Below are positions 35,833 to 44,777 of a stretch of DNA of 64,000 nt, piece by piece (position 1 is the stretch's first letter; the number at the start of each line of letters is the position of its first letter). The position numbers were made by a program, and so were the translations under genes. The stretch spans positions 62,001 through 126,000 of the forward strand of contig NZ_JAGKJI010000010.1 in the NCBI RefSeq assembly GCF_020329485.1. Reading direction: 5' to 3'. The notes below the pieces were generated by a model, which saw only the letters and a list, made by a program, of their open reading frames with translations, searched no databases and was not told the DNA's origin. The DNA comes from Bradyrhizobium cenepequi (GTDB lineage: Bacteria; Pseudomonadota; Alphaproteobacteria; Rhizobiales; Xanthobacteraceae).

Positions 35833-36582
35833 TCATTGCGCGTTGATCCAGTTTTCCGATCCCGTCAGCTTAACCGACACATCCGAAAACGAAAGCTGCA
35901 TGGGCTTTCCGTCGAGCGTCCCACGGTGATCTGTTGAGATCAGGAGTGGGCCAGCCTTCTTGTAGCCGGCCCACGTCGCGATCACGAGCTTGGGCGGCTT
36001 GGTTCCGCCCCGGTGGTAGGCGATCTCCTTTATTCGCTTGTCCGCGCCAACGTACAGGTCCCAGGTGTCGCCGCGGTCGTAGCCGCCCTCCGACGGGTAT
36101 TTCACCACAAGCCGTTCAGCGGAATCGTCGCCCAGGGGTAATTTGTGCGTGCCCTCGTTGGTCACGGTAGGGGCGTCCCATACGACGTGCAAAGGGAGGA
36201 TCAACCAATATTGATCGTTGATGAATGCCGGATCGATTTCGTTCTTTATGGCATCGCTTTGGCTGCTGAGCTGCGAGCGCTGATAGGTAGCCTTGACCGG
36301 GTTGCCTTGCTTATTTTTCCCCTCGTAGGAGACAGTGTCGGTCTTCGGGCTCCACTCCCATCTGCGAGTAACTTTGACACCAGGCAATTCCGCATTCCAG
36401 GTGTAGCGGATTGCCTCGATTTGCCCAAACGAATCAAGGCCGTAGGTCTTTGCCATTTGTTCGGCGATCGGAGGGAGCTGTTGCGCCCGGGAAGTCGCAG
36501 GGAGGATCAACAGCATGCTGAAGGCGAAAAGGCGGATCACATCGAGTCGGCTCATTTCTCTGCGGGCCTGAGTATTGCTCAT
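35833..36582 (-). CDS. Exported hypothetical protein
   Basis: A 249-residue protein with a signal peptide (LFAFSMLLILPATSRAQ). The mature part begins LPPIAEQMAKTYGLDSF and contains beta-rich segments ending IATWAGYKKAGPLLIST and FSDVSVKLTGSENW, like periplasmic or outer-membrane-associated lipid-binding proteins. I cannot name its family. The ATG at 36582 has a GGGAG site 7 nt upstream; a longer frame to 36765 lacks plausible sequence. It has no close co-directional neighbour. Confidence 0.65.
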   Translation of the reverse strand: MSNTQARREMSRLDVIRLFAFSMLLILPATSRAQQLPPIAEQMAKTYGLDSFGQIEAIRYTWNAELPGVKVTRRWEWSPKTDTVSYEGKNKQGNPVKATYQRSQLSSQSDAIKNEIDPAFINDQYWLILPLHVVWDAPTVTNEGTHKLPLGDDSAERLVVKYPSEGGYDRGDTWDLYVGADKRIKEIAYHRGGTKPPKLVIATWAGYKKAGPLLISTDHRGTLDGKPMQLSFSDVSVKLTGSENWINAQ

Positions 36583-36916
36583 GTCGAGCTCCCTAGGTTT
36601 GGTGCAGTTGTGTTGACCGAGCTGAGATCGCCCAGAATACTGGAAATTTGCGTTGTGTACTGTTAGAGATTGCAGCTGTCGCCAGCCGCCGCAATCGCAG
36701 CCTCTCAGGACTTCATCGCCCATCAATGTATCTCGCCGATAACTGAGTCCGGCGGTGGGGAACACGACGACTTCAACCTTTTGATGCGCCGTCGCGGCCC
36801 AATCTGCGACTGAAGGGCAGGGTGCCTAGCCGGGCAGGAGATGCAGCACTGATCTGCTGCTGCTAAAAGATAGCGGCATGTCGATGCGCGAATAAGGGGC
36901 GTTTCTGGCGCGGTAA
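36583..36916. other. Intergenic region without recognisable gene
   Basis: About 330 nt upstream of the exported hypothetical gene. No protein-like frame and no strong repeat was found. It probably carries that gene's promoter. Confidence 0.35.
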
Positions 36917-37213
36917 TCACGAAACGCGACCTAGGTGAACCCCTGCCGCGATGTCATTGATCTTCGGACCCGGGACGTCGAGGGAAGGGCCGGGTAGCGC
37001 GCAGCGCCGCTGAACGGCGTTTCTGCTGACGGGACTGGTCGGCGGCTTCGGGACGGTCGTCTTAGCCGGATACGACATTGCGTTGACCAGCGGCGCGCCG
37101 GCTGCATGAGCCGACGAGAAGGGCATCTTGCTGAGACTCGAATAGAGCGCAAATGACTCAGGTCCAACCAGAAACGACAGCTCGACGCTGACGGCGAGAA
37201 CCCGAATTCGCAT
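36917..37213 (-). CDS. Hypothetical protein next to the tRNA locus
   Basis: A 98-residue frame starting MRIRVLAVSVELSFLVG, with a weak signal-like N-terminus and a proline-rich C-terminal half (KTTVPKPPTSPVSRN, LPGPSLDVPGPKIND). No family is recognised. It lies between decayed accessory sequence and the direct repeats beside the tRNA. It may be a real small exported protein or a remnant. Confidence 0.35.
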   Translation of the reverse strand: MRIRVLAVSVELSFLVGPESFALYSSLSKMPFSSAHAAGAPLVNAMSYPAKTTVPKPPTSPVSRNAVQRRCALPGPSLDVPGPKINDIAAGVHLGRVS

Positions 37214-37390
37214 AATAATGAACCTTATGCGAAGTCGATTTGACCTGTTTCTCGAACCAACGCACCTGCTGGCTCCTCTGGTGACAGCGCCAGCCGTTCG
37301 GATCCAAAAGGAACCCCGCGTTTTTTTTGCGGCCCACGTCAATTCGAAAAATCGAGCCGAAAGTCGTCAGTCATGCCTGTGGGATGCAAA

Positions 37391-37452
37391 ATCGAGTCGT
37401 TCTCTAATATAAGTCAAAATCGAGTCGTTGTTAGAGCGAGATCGAGTCGTTC
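37391..37452. repeat. Three direct repeats of ATCGAGTCGTT
   Basis: The 11-mer ATCGAGTCGTT occurs at 37391, 37419 and 37441 (spacings 28 and 22 nt), each followed by C or G and T. A weaker form (ATCGAGCCG) lies about 45 nt further left. The cluster ends about 95 nt from the 3' end of the tRNA. Confidence 0.7.
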
Positions 37453-37545
37453 TTTCGGTGTTCACCCAGCTTGGGAGGCGGGCGCAGAGTCAGATCGTGC
37501 GAATCCGAGTCAGGTCTGTTGCGAACCGATACGCTCTGATTTCAC

Positions 37546-37621
37546 TGGTGGGCCCGGCAGGACTCGAACCTGCAACCAGACCGTTATGAGCGGCCGGCTC
37601 TAACCATTGAGCTACAGGCCC
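37546..37621 (-). tRNA. tRNA with CAU anticodon, probably tRNA-Ile2
   Basis: A 76-nt cloverleaf on the minus strand. The acceptor stem GGGCCTG pairs with CGGGCCC (one G-T pair), the D arm is GCTC/GAGC, the anticodon stem GGCCG/CGGTC holds the loop CTCATAA with anticodon CAT, and the T arm is GCAGG-TTCGAGT-CCTGC. CCA is encoded. The GGGCC acceptor differs from typical elongator tRNA-Met, so a TilS-modified isoleucine tRNA is favoured, but Met cannot be excluded by eye. It marks the boundary between the pseudogene-rich and compact halves of the window. Confidence 0.9.
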
Positions 37622-37769
37622 CGCCGCGGACGTCCGGTCGAGCGTGATCTCTTCGGAACCCCGGGGCCGCCTTGCTGAGGCAGGCCCGGGGCCGGATCAT
37701 GCTTGATGCGGCCGGCAACGGTGCCGGCTCCGTTTACAGGCTAAGGGGCGATCGGGCAATCCCGGCGCT

Positions 37770-38738
37770 TTAGTCCACCGAAACCCCGGCGAACTCCACC
37801 ACTTTCCGCCATTTCTCGGTTTCGTCGGCGACCAGCTTGCCGAATTCGGCGGGGGTCATCGGCTTGGGAATGCCGCCGACCTCAGCCAGGCGGGCGACGA
37901 GCTTGGGATCCTTCAGCGCTTTGCCGACCGCCTTGTTGAGGATATCGACGACCTCCGGCGGCGTGCCCTTCGGCGCCGAGATCCCGTAGAACCCGACCGA
38001 TTCGAAGCCCGGCACGGTCTCCGCGATCGCGGGAATATCAGGCACGCTGGGCCACCGCTTTGGCGAGGTGACGCCAAGCGCGCGGACATTGCCGCCTCGC
38101 GCCTGCTCCAGCGCCGAGGGGAGGTTGTCGAAGATCAGCTGCACCTTGTTGGAGATGATGTCCGGAAAGGCGATCGCCGAGCCGCGATAGGGCACGTGCT
38201 GCATCTCGCATTTGGTCATCGCCTTGAACAACTCCGCCGACATGTGCACCGAGGTGCCGTTGCCGGACGATGCATAGGAGACCTTGCCCGGATTGGCCTT
38301 GCAGTAATCGATGAACTCCCGAACGGTTTTCACCGGCATCGCATTGGAGACCACCAGCATGTTGGTGAGCTGCATGATGCTGGCGACCGGGGTGGTGTCG
38401 CGCAGGAAGTCAAAGGGCAGCTTCTTGTAGAGCGAAGTGCTGATGGCGTTGTTCGGCGCCACGAACAGCAGCGTATAGCCGTCGGCAGGCGAATTGATCG
38501 CGGCGGCGGCTGCGATGTTGCCGCCGGAGCCGGTGCGGTTCTCGACCACGAATTGCTGGCCGAGATGGTCCGACAGCCACTGGCTCATGATGCGGGCGAC
38601 GATATCGACCGGCCCGCCGGCGGAAAATCCGATCAGCCAGCGCACCGGGCGGTTCGGATAGTCCGCGGCGGAGGAGGGGGCGATAAGACTCAAAAGACAA
38701 ATCAAACCAAGGGACGTCGCACGCAAAAATCGAAGCAT
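37770..38738 (-). CDS. Tripartite tricarboxylate transporter substrate-binding protein (Bug family)
   Basis: A 322-residue Bug/TctC-type periplasmic receptor. A signal peptide (LLSLIAPSSAA) is followed by YPNRPVRWLIGFSAGGPVD, VVENRTGSGGNIAAAA, YTLLFVAPNNAIS, VSYASSGNGTSVHMSAELF and VPYRGSAIAFPDI, all family hallmarks. Bug proteins bind carboxylates; members are far more numerous than the TctAB membrane parts, none of which is adjacent. It is divergent from the TAXI-type receptor at 38863. Confidence 0.9.
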   Translation of the reverse strand: MLRFLRATSLGLICLLSLIAPSSAADYPNRPVRWLIGFSAGGPVDIVARIMSQWLSDHLGQQFVVENRTGSGGNIAAAAAINSPADGYTLLFVAPNNAISTSLYKKLPFDFLRDTTPVASIMQLTNMLVVSNAMPVKTVREFIDYCKANPGKVSYASSGNGTSVHMSAELFKAMTKCEMQHVPYRGSAIAFPDIISNKVQLIFDNLPSALEQARGGNVRALGVTSPKRWPSVPDIPAIAETVPGFESVGFYGISAPKGTPPEVVDILNKAVGKALKDPKLVARLAEVGGIPKPMTPAEFGKLVADETEKWRKVVEFAGVSVD

Positions 38739-38862
38739 TATGTTTCCTCGTCATTTTCTTGTTACCGTTGCGGCCATGCTTTCATAAAATTCCGGCCTTG
38801 CCTACAACCTCTGCAGCACAAAGATCCGTCAATCCCGTGCAAGAAGATGTTGGAGGCCGCCA

Positions 38863-39825
38863 ATGAAAATCGCTTTGATGGTTTGCACTGTTGTCCTGCT
38901 CGCCGGTGGGGCGGCCGCACAGGAGGGAGGCAAGGCCATTTCCAAGACCACGATCAGCCTGGGGACGGCGACGCCGGGCGGCGGTTTCCCGCTCTATGGC
39001 AATGCCTTTGCCGAAGCCATGAACGCGGCAGACTCGAGCCTTGCGATCGCGCCGCGCAACACCAAGGGCTCGAACGAGAACATTCCGCTGCTCGAAGCAG
39101 GCCAGCTCGACATCGCGACAGTGGCAGGCGAGCCCGCCTATGAGGCGTTCATGGGAATCGGGCGGCCCGCGACCAAGCTCAAGATCCTGACCGCGATGTA
39201 TTCGAGCCCCGGCATGTTCGTGGTGCGGGCCGATAGCCCCTACCGGACGATCCGCGACCTCGTCGGCCAGCCGGTTGCCTTCGGCGCCAAAGGCTCGGGC
39301 CTACCGATCCTGTCGCGCTACATCCTCGATGGCATCTCCCTGAAGCAGGACGAGGATTTCAAGTCGATCTATCTCGATCGTGCCGGCGACGGCCCGGCCA
39401 TGGTGCAGGATGGCCGCGCCGCAGCGCTCTGGGGTGCCGGCGTCGGCTGGCCGGGCTTTGCCGCCATGGCGGAAAGTCCTGCCGGAGCGCGCTTCATCGC
39501 TCCGAGTGCGGAGGAGATCGCGCGCATCCGCGCCAAGCACACTTTCCTGAAGCCGCTGACGATCCCACCGAACAGCTATCCGAAGCAGACGGAAGCGATC
39601 GCCTCCGTCGGCTCGTGGAGCTTCATCCTCGTGCGCGAAAGCCTGCCTGATGACGTCGCCTATCGGCTGGCGAAGACACTGCACGGAATCGAGGGCGAGT
39701 TCTGCAGGAAGCTGGCGCAGGCCTGCGAGACGACGGCCGCGAACACGGTGGCGGCGGCGCCGAATGTGGAGATGATTCATCCAGGTGTCTTGAAGTATCT
39801 TCGCGAGATTGGAGTAGCAAAATGA
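38863..39825 (+). CDS. TAXI-family TRAP transporter solute receptor
   Basis: A 320-residue exported protein (signal peptide MKIALMVCTVVLLAGG to AAAQ) with TAXI features: ISLGTATPGGGFPLYGNAF, LLEAGQLDIATVAGEPAYEAF, VVRADSPYRTIRDLVGQPVAFG and the late KTLHGIEGEF region. TAXI receptors work with TRAP 4TM/12TM permeases, none of which is nearby. A GGAGG site lies 7 nt before the ATG. It is followed by a long inverted repeat that may terminate transcription. Confidence 0.85.
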   Translation: MKIALMVCTVVLLAGGAAAQEGGKAISKTTISLGTATPGGGFPLYGNAFAEAMNAADSSLAIAPRNTKGSNENIPLLEAGQLDIATVAGEPAYEAFMGIGRPATKLKILTAMYSSPGMFVVRADSPYRTIRDLVGQPVAFGAKGSGLPILSRYILDGISLKQDEDFKSIYLDRAGDGPAMVQDGRAAALWGAGVGWPGFAAMAESPAGARFIAPSAEEIARIRAKHTFLKPLTIPPNSYPKQTEAIASVGSWSFILVRESLPDDVAYRLAKTLHGIEGEFCRKLAQACETTAANTVAAAPNVEMIHPGVLKYLREIGVAK

Positions 39826-39907
39826 GGCGAGTGGCGAATAGCGAGTAGCGAATGGATAACCACTCCCCGCCTTCCCGATTCGCCACTCGCTACTCGCCAT
39901 TCGCCCA
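39826..39907. repeat. Inverted intergenic repeat (GCGAGTAGCGAATGG type)
   Basis: The left arm 39826-39855 is built from alternating GCGAGT(A/G)GCGAAT units. The right arm 39876-39907 carries the complementary CGCCACTCGCTACTCGCCATT units. It fills the gap between two convergent genes and could form a large hairpin acting as a bidirectional terminator. This motif recurs in Bradyrhizobium intergenic DNA. Confidence 0.65.
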
Positions 39908-39909
39908 TC

Positions 39910-41133
39910 TTACTTCTTCGCCAACCCACACGCCGGATCCGGAGGGCCGAACGCGTCTTGGCCGGAAATCCTGGTGAGGATCTTGTAGTAGTCCCATGGA
40001 TATTTCGATTCCTCCGGCGACTTCACCTGCACCAGCATGAGGTCGTGGATCATCAGATTGTCCTCGCGCAGCTTGCCGTTGCGGGCGAAGAAATCCTCGA
40101 TCGGCTTCTCGCGCATCTTGGCCGCAACCTTCAGGGGATCGTCGGTGCCGGCCTCCTTGATCGCGTTCAGGTAATGGATCACGGAGGAATAGACGCCCGC
40201 CTGCCACATCGTCGGCATCCGGTTCAGCTTGGCGAAATAGCGCTTCGACCACTCGCGGGTCTTGTCGTCCATGTCCCAGTAGAACGACGTCGTCAGCAAC
40301 AGGCCTTGCGCCGTCGGCAGACCCAGCGAATGGATGTCGGTGATCAATGCGAGCAGCGCCGCCATCCTCTGGCCAGCCTTGAACACGCCGAACTCGCCGG
40401 CGGTCTTGATCTCGTTCATGTTGTTGGGCGGCCCGGCGGCGATGCCGATGATCTTCGCTTTCGACGCTTGTGCCTGCAGGATGAACGACGACAGATCGGG
40501 CGTCGCAAACGGCGGCCGCACCGCGCCCAGCACCTTGCCGCCGTTCTTGGTGACGACGGCTGACGCATCCTTTTCGAGCGAATGCCCGAATGCATAGTCG
40601 TCAGTGATGAAGAACCAGCTATCGCCGCCGCGCTTCACCACCTCCCGCGCGGTGCCGACTGCGAGCGCCCTGGTGTCGAACACCCACTGCATCGCGTAGG
40701 GCGAGCAGAACTTGCCATGGAAGTCGGTCGCTCCCGTCGAATGCGTGATGAACAGCCGCTTCCGCTCATTGGCGACGTTTTGCACCGCGAGCCCGACCGC
40801 GGAGACAGGGACGTCGACGATCAAATCCACCTGATCGACGTCATACCAGCGTCGCGCGATGCTGGCGCCGATATCGGCCTTGAGTTGATGGTCGCCCACG
40901 ATCACGGAGATCGGCTTGCCCAGCACCTTGCCGCCGAAATCGTCGATCGCCATCTGCGCCGCGGTGACCGAGCCCTGTCCTGTCGGCGTTGACGCCGGGC
41001 CGTTCATGTCGGTGAGGACGCCGATCTTGACGACGTCGTCGGAGACTTGCGCCAGCGCCGCGGTCGAGGCCAGCATGGCGCCGGCCAGCGCGCCGAGCAT
41101 GGAAAATGGTCTGTCGAACATTACATCGAACAT
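39910..41133 (-). CDS. LivK-like ABC transporter substrate-binding protein
   Basis: A 407-residue receptor of the branched-chain amino acid/amide (PBP type I) family. A signal peptide (LGALAGAMLASTAALAQ) is followed by VVKIGVLTDMNGPASTP, GSVTAAQMAIDDFGG, RRWYDVDQVDLIVDV, FFITDDYAFGHSLEKDA and PTMWQAGVYSSVIHYL. These receptors often bind aromatic or amide compounds in this group. A GGGAGGGAGA site precedes the ATG at 41133. No permease or ATPase genes are adjacent; it is divergent from the moeA-like gene by 177 nt. Confidence 0.9.
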   Translation of the reverse strand: MFDVMFDRPFSMLGALAGAMLASTAALAQVSDDVVKIGVLTDMNGPASTPTGQGSVTAAQMAIDDFGGKVLGKPISVIVGDHQLKADIGASIARRWYDVDQVDLIVDVPVSAVGLAVQNVANERKRLFITHSTGATDFHGKFCSPYAMQWVFDTRALAVGTAREVVKRGGDSWFFITDDYAFGHSLEKDASAVVTKNGGKVLGAVRPPFATPDLSSFILQAQASKAKIIGIAAGPPNNMNEIKTAGEFGVFKAGQRMAALLALITDIHSLGLPTAQGLLLTTSFYWDMDDKTREWSKRYFAKLNRMPTMWQAGVYSSVIHYLNAIKEAGTDDPLKVAAKMREKPIEDFFARNGKLREDNLMIHDLMLVQVKSPEESKYPWDYYKILTRISGQDAFGPPDPACGLAKK

Positions 41134-41310
41134 TCTTGTCTCCCTCCCTGGACCGGCACATTGGCCGTTATTGCTTGTTCCGGGACGTGAACCCGGGTGA
41201 ATTGGTTTCTTTTGCAACCAGGCCGGGTCGGGGTCAACGCGTCCTTTCGGAGCAGGGACGTGCGGCGGTACCTGTTGATTTCTCACCTGATACAGTAGAT
41301 AGGCGGAGCC

Positions 41311-42423
41311 ATGGTTCTGACCCAGCGCCTGCCGGCTTCGCTCACGCCACTGGAAACCGTGCTCACTGCCCTACTGCGCGCGCTCGAGCCGGTGCAGCCG
41401 ATCGAGGTGCCGCTTTCGGACGCGCTATGCTGCATCGCGGCCGAGATGCAGCCACTGCCAGCGCATCCGCCGCATGATGTTGCCGCCACCGATGGTTGGG
41501 CGCTGCGCGCCAATGATCTGGTCGGCGCCTCCTCGTACTCGCCGTTGCCATTGGCGGCGCCGCCTGCCTGGGTCGAAGCCGGTGACGCCATGCCCTGTGC
41601 TTGCGATTGCGTGCTCGATGCCGAGCTGGTCGAGGTGGGCGGGCCCATTGCGCAGGTGCTTGCCGAGGCGATCCCGGGGCAGGGTGTCAGGCGCAAGGGC
41701 CAGGACATTGCCGAGGGGAGTCTCGTTGCCGAGGCTGGACAGCGCCTGCTGCCGCGCGATCTTCTGATAGCGCGCACAGCAGGGATTGAGCGGCTCAAGG
41801 TGCGACGGCCGCGCTTGCACATCGTCAATATTCCCGGCGCGACGGCGACCGCCAACCTGCTCGCGGAGAGCGCACGTTCCGCCGGCGCTGAGGTCATCAG
41901 TCGCGAGGCCGGCGCGCGCGATGCCGCGTCGATCGTCGCCGCGTTTGAAGATGCGGCCTGCGATCTCCTCATCACCATCGGCGGCAGCGGCGTCGGCCGC
42001 ACCGACGCGGCGGTGAGCGCGCTCGCTGCGCGCGGCGAAGTCATCACCCATGGGATCGCCCTGCAACCCGGCCGCACTGCGGCGGTCGGCCGTCTTGGAA
42101 AGACGCCGGTCGTCGCGCTGCCCGGCGCGCCCGACCAGGCGTTTGCGGCGTGGTGGGCGCTGGCGCTGCCGGTGCTCGATCGGTTGACCGGACGGCGGCC
42201 GCGCAGGACGCTGTCGTTGCCGCTGTCTCGCAAGATCGCCTCGCTCGTCGGCATTGCCGAGTTCGTGCTGCTGGAACGACAGCGCGATGCCTGGATGCCG
42301 ATCGCGGTTGGCGAGCTCTCGCTCGATGCGATCGCGCGCGCCGAGGCGTTTCTGGTCGTGCCCGGCGGTTCCGAAGGATTTGCTGCGGGCAGGCCGATCG
42401 ATGCCTATATGTTGCGGGAATGA
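41311..42423 (+). CDS. MoeA-like molybdopterin-binding protein (divergent)
   Basis: A 370-residue MoeA-family protein that is shorter than, and divergent from, canonical MoeA. The DGYA-type motif is HDVAATDGWALRANDL, and the MPT-binding MoCF domain shows LLITIGGSGVGRTDAAVSA, then VALPGAPDQAFAAWW in place of the usual LPGNPVA. MoeA inserts molybdenum into adenylated molybdopterin; whether this variant does so is uncertain. It overlaps the MoeA-PBP fusion gene by 4 nt (ATGA at 42420), so the two are probably translated together. Confidence 0.8.
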   Translation: MVLTQRLPASLTPLETVLTALLRALEPVQPIEVPLSDALCCIAAEMQPLPAHPPHDVAATDGWALRANDLVGASSYSPLPLAAPPAWVEAGDAMPCACDCVLDAELVEVGGPIAQVLAEAIPGQGVRRKGQDIAEGSLVAEAGQRLLPRDLLIARTAGIERLKVRRPRLHIVNIPGATATANLLAESARSAGAEVISREAGARDAASIVAAFEDAACDLLITIGGSGVGRTDAAVSALAARGEVITHGIALQPGRTAAVGRLGKTPVVALPGAPDQAFAAWWALALPVLDRLTGRRPRRTLSLPLSRKIASLVGIAEFVLLERQRDAWMPIAVGELSLDAIARAEAFLVVPGGSEGFAAGRPIDAYMLRE

Positions 42424-44378
42424 GTTCCGACATGACCAATACATCTGCGAAGGGGCGCGGCAGTTTCGATCAGGACCAGTTCCTGACCATCCTGTCGCGC
42501 GAAGAGGCGCTGGCGCGGTTCGAGGCTGCCCTGTTTCCGCGGCCGGTGGCCAGCGAAGCACGGCTGCTGCAGCAGGCGCTCGGCTGCGCGCTGGCCGACG
42601 ATGTCGTCGCACCGATTGACGTGCCGCCGTTCGACCGCTCCAACGTTGATGGTTTTGCGGTGCGCTCCGCCGATCTTGAGCAGGCGAGCGAGGCCACGCC
42701 GGTTCGCCTCGTGCTGAACGACGAGGTGATCGCCTGCGGCACCGCGCCGGCGCGGCCGGTGCTGTCTGATACGGCGACGTCGATTGCCACCGGCGGACCG
42801 GTGCCGCGCGGGGCAGACGCGATCGTGATGGTCGAGCACACGCAGCCCGCGGGCCAGCGCGCAATCGAGATCCGTCGCGCCGCGTCGCCCGGACAACTTG
42901 TGTCTTATGCCGGCTCCGATATCGCGCGCGGCGAAACGCTTCTGCGTGCCGGCACCATCATCGGCTCGCGCGAGATCGGCATGCTCGCGGCCTGCGGCAT
43001 CGCGCAAGTTCGCGTGGCGCGGCGGCCGCGCGTCGCCATTCTCTCGACCGGCGACGAGTTGGTGCAGCCGGGCCAGCCGCTGCGTCCGGCCGCGATCTAC
43101 GACACCAACGGCGCCATCGTCACGGCAGCGATCTCCGAGAATGGCGGCGATGCCGTCTTTGCCGGCGCCATTGCCGACGACGAGGCGCAACTCGAATCCG
43201 CCATGCGCAAGGCGCTCGCCGAAAGCGACATGCTGGTGCTCTCCGGCGGCACATCGAAAGGCGCGGGCGATGTGTCCCATCGCATCATCGCGCGGCTCGG
43301 CAAGCCCGGCATCATCGCCCATGGTGTGGCGCTGAAACCGGGCAAGCCGCTGTGCCTTGCGGTGTGCGACGGCAAGCCGGTGGTGATCCTGCCGGGATTT
43401 CCAACCTCGGCGATGTTCACCTTCCACGACATGATCGTGCCGGTGCTGCGGCGGATGGCGGGCCTTCCGCCGCGCTCCGATGCGAAGGTGGCGGCAAAGG
43501 TGCCGGTGCGGATCGCCTCCGAACTCGGCCGTACCGAGTTCGTCATGGTGTCGCTGGTCGAAGGCAGCGACGGTCTGATCGCCTATCCCAGCGGCAAGGG
43601 CTCCGGCGCGATCACCTCGTTCGCGCAGGCCGACGGCTTCCTGAAGATCGACGCGCTGGCCGATCAGATGCCCGCTGGCACTGAGGCCGAGGTGACGCTG
43701 TTCACGCCGCATGTGCGCGTGCCCGATCTCGTCATCGTCGGCAGCCATTGCACCGGGCTCGATCTCGTCACGGCGCCGCTGGCGCGCGCCGGGCTCTCGG
43801 TGCGCTCGATCGCGGTCGGCAGCCTCGGCGGGCTTGCGGCAGCCAAGCGCGGCGAATGCGATTTCGCGCCGATCCATCTGTTCGATGAGAAGAGCGAGAC
43901 CTACAATGTGCCCTATCTCGCCGATGGGCTTGAGCTCGTGCCGGGCTGGCGGCGGATGCAGGGCATCGTGTTCCGCAGGGGCGACCGACGCTTCGAAGGC
44001 CGGTCGGTGCAGGATGCGGTACGCGCCGCGCTCGCCGATCCCGCCTGTATCATGGTCAACCGCAACCAGGGCGCCGGCACGCGCATCCTGATCGACCGCC
44101 TGCTTAGCGGTGCGCGTCCCGACGGCTACTGGAATCAACCGCGCTCGCACAACGCGGTTGCCGCTGCCGTCGCCCAGCATCGCGCCGACTGGGGCATGAC
44201 GATCGCGCCGGTAGCGCATGCGTCCGGACTCGGCTTCATTCCGCTGGCGGAGGAGCATTACGACTTCGCATTGATGACCGCGCGCAAGCATCGCCCGGCG
44301 GTGCAGGCCTTTCTCGAAGCACTTGCGTCGGATGAAAGTCGCGCGGCATTGGAGCGGGCGGGATTTCGCCCTGCGTAG
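42420..44378 (+). CDS. MoeA fused to a periplasmic-binding-like (PBP_like) domain
   Basis: A 652-residue fusion. Residues about 20-415 are a full MoeA (PPFDRSNVDGFAVRSADL, IATGGPVPRGADAIVMVEH, AILSTGDELVQPGQPL, VLSGGTSKGAGDVSHR, LPGFPTSAMFTFHD). Residues about 430-645 form a soluble PBP-like domain (DLVIVGSHCTGLDLVTAPL, GSLGGLAAAKRGECDFAPIH, VNRNQGAGTRILIDRLL). That domain is also found attached to ModE-like DNA-binding proteins and may sense a molybdenum-related ligand. It is cytoplasmic because no signal peptide is present. It acts with the MobA, MobB and FdhD proteins encoded just downstream in Moco maturation. Confidence 0.9.
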   Translation: MSSDMTNTSAKGRGSFDQDQFLTILSREEALARFEAALFPRPVASEARLLQQALGCALADDVVAPIDVPPFDRSNVDGFAVRSADLEQASEATPVRLVLNDEVIACGTAPARPVLSDTATSIATGGPVPRGADAIVMVEHTQPAGQRAIEIRRAASPGQLVSYAGSDIARGETLLRAGTIIGSREIGMLAACGIAQVRVARRPRVAILSTGDELVQPGQPLRPAAIYDTNGAIVTAAISENGGDAVFAGAIADDEAQLESAMRKALAESDMLVLSGGTSKGAGDVSHRIIARLGKPGIIAHGVALKPGKPLCLAVCDGKPVVILPGFPTSAMFTFHDMIVPVLRRMAGLPPRSDAKVAAKVPVRIASELGRTEFVMVSLVEGSDGLIAYPSGKGSGAITSFAQADGFLKIDALADQMPAGTEAEVTLFTPHVRVPDLVIVGSHCTGLDLVTAPLARAGLSVRSIAVGSLGGLAAAKRGECDFAPIHLFDEKSETYNVPYLADGLELVPGWRRMQGIVFRRGDRRFEGRSVQDAVRAALADPACIMVNRNQGAGTRILIDRLLSGARPDGYWNQPRSHNAVAAAVAQHRADWGMTIAPVAHASGLGFIPLAEEHYDFALMTARKHRPAVQAFLEALASDESRAALERAGFRPA

Positions 44379-44382
44379 TCGC

Positions 44383-44463
44383 GTAGGGTAGGCAAAGCGC
44401 AGCGTGTCCACCATCAGGCACTCCGCTCGCGACGGTGGGCACGCTGCGCTTTGCCTACCCTAC
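44383..44463. repeat. 30-bp inverted repeat
   Basis: Arms at 44383-44412 and 44434-44463 (GTAGGGTAGGCAAAGCGCAG and onward, and its complement) match at 29 of 30 positions around a 21-nt loop. It starts 4 nt after the MoeA-PBP stop. It is a common Bradyrhizobium-type intergenic repeat and may terminate transcription. Confidence 0.75.
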
Positions 44464-44566
44464 GATTCCGATTCGATTGTCAAACAGCAGAGGGGATGTG
44501 AATCCGCATTCTCGCGGCATGATGTGCCCGAGGCTTGCGTTCGTTTCACCCTCTCATTGAGCAGAG

Positions 44567-44670
44567 GCGCAGGGAAAGCCGGGTGCCGGTTGCACCCGTG
44601 GGCCCCGTGCAACAAAAAGCACGGGGGTAGGGCCACAGGTTCAACCGAAGCATTCCGGCTTTCCCTGCGC
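44567..44670. repeat. Nested inverted repeat
   Basis: The outer arms GCGCAGGGAAAGCCGG (44567-44582) and CCGGCTTTCCCTGCGC (44655-44670) are perfect complements. An inner hairpin CCCCGTGC-aacaaaaa-GCACGGGG lies at 44603-44626. This looks like a dispersed chromosomal repeat and codes for nothing recognisable. Confidence 0.7.
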
Positions 44671-44777
44671 GATGGCCACAGAAAGAGGATCAGCTCTACT
44701 GACGCTTCCTCTCCAGTTTCGCGCTAAGAAACGTTATTACTAAGCGTCCGTTCATGGCTCGCGCTACAACACACAGC

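Noticed and set aside
37381..37452. Possible CRISPR array from the ATCGAGTCGTT repeats
   Set aside because: Repeats are only 11 nt, spacers are 11-17 nt and unequal, and no cas gene is nearby.
37546..37621. tRNA-Met assignment
   Set aside because: The anticodon CAU alone fits, but the GGGCCTG acceptor is unlike elongator and initiator Met tRNAs I know; Ile2 is preferred, without certainty.
42405..44414. A 669-residue leftward open frame opposite the MoeA-PBP gene
   Set aside because: Same reason: an antisense shadow with no family resemblance, while the plus strand encodes a complete MoeA fusion.
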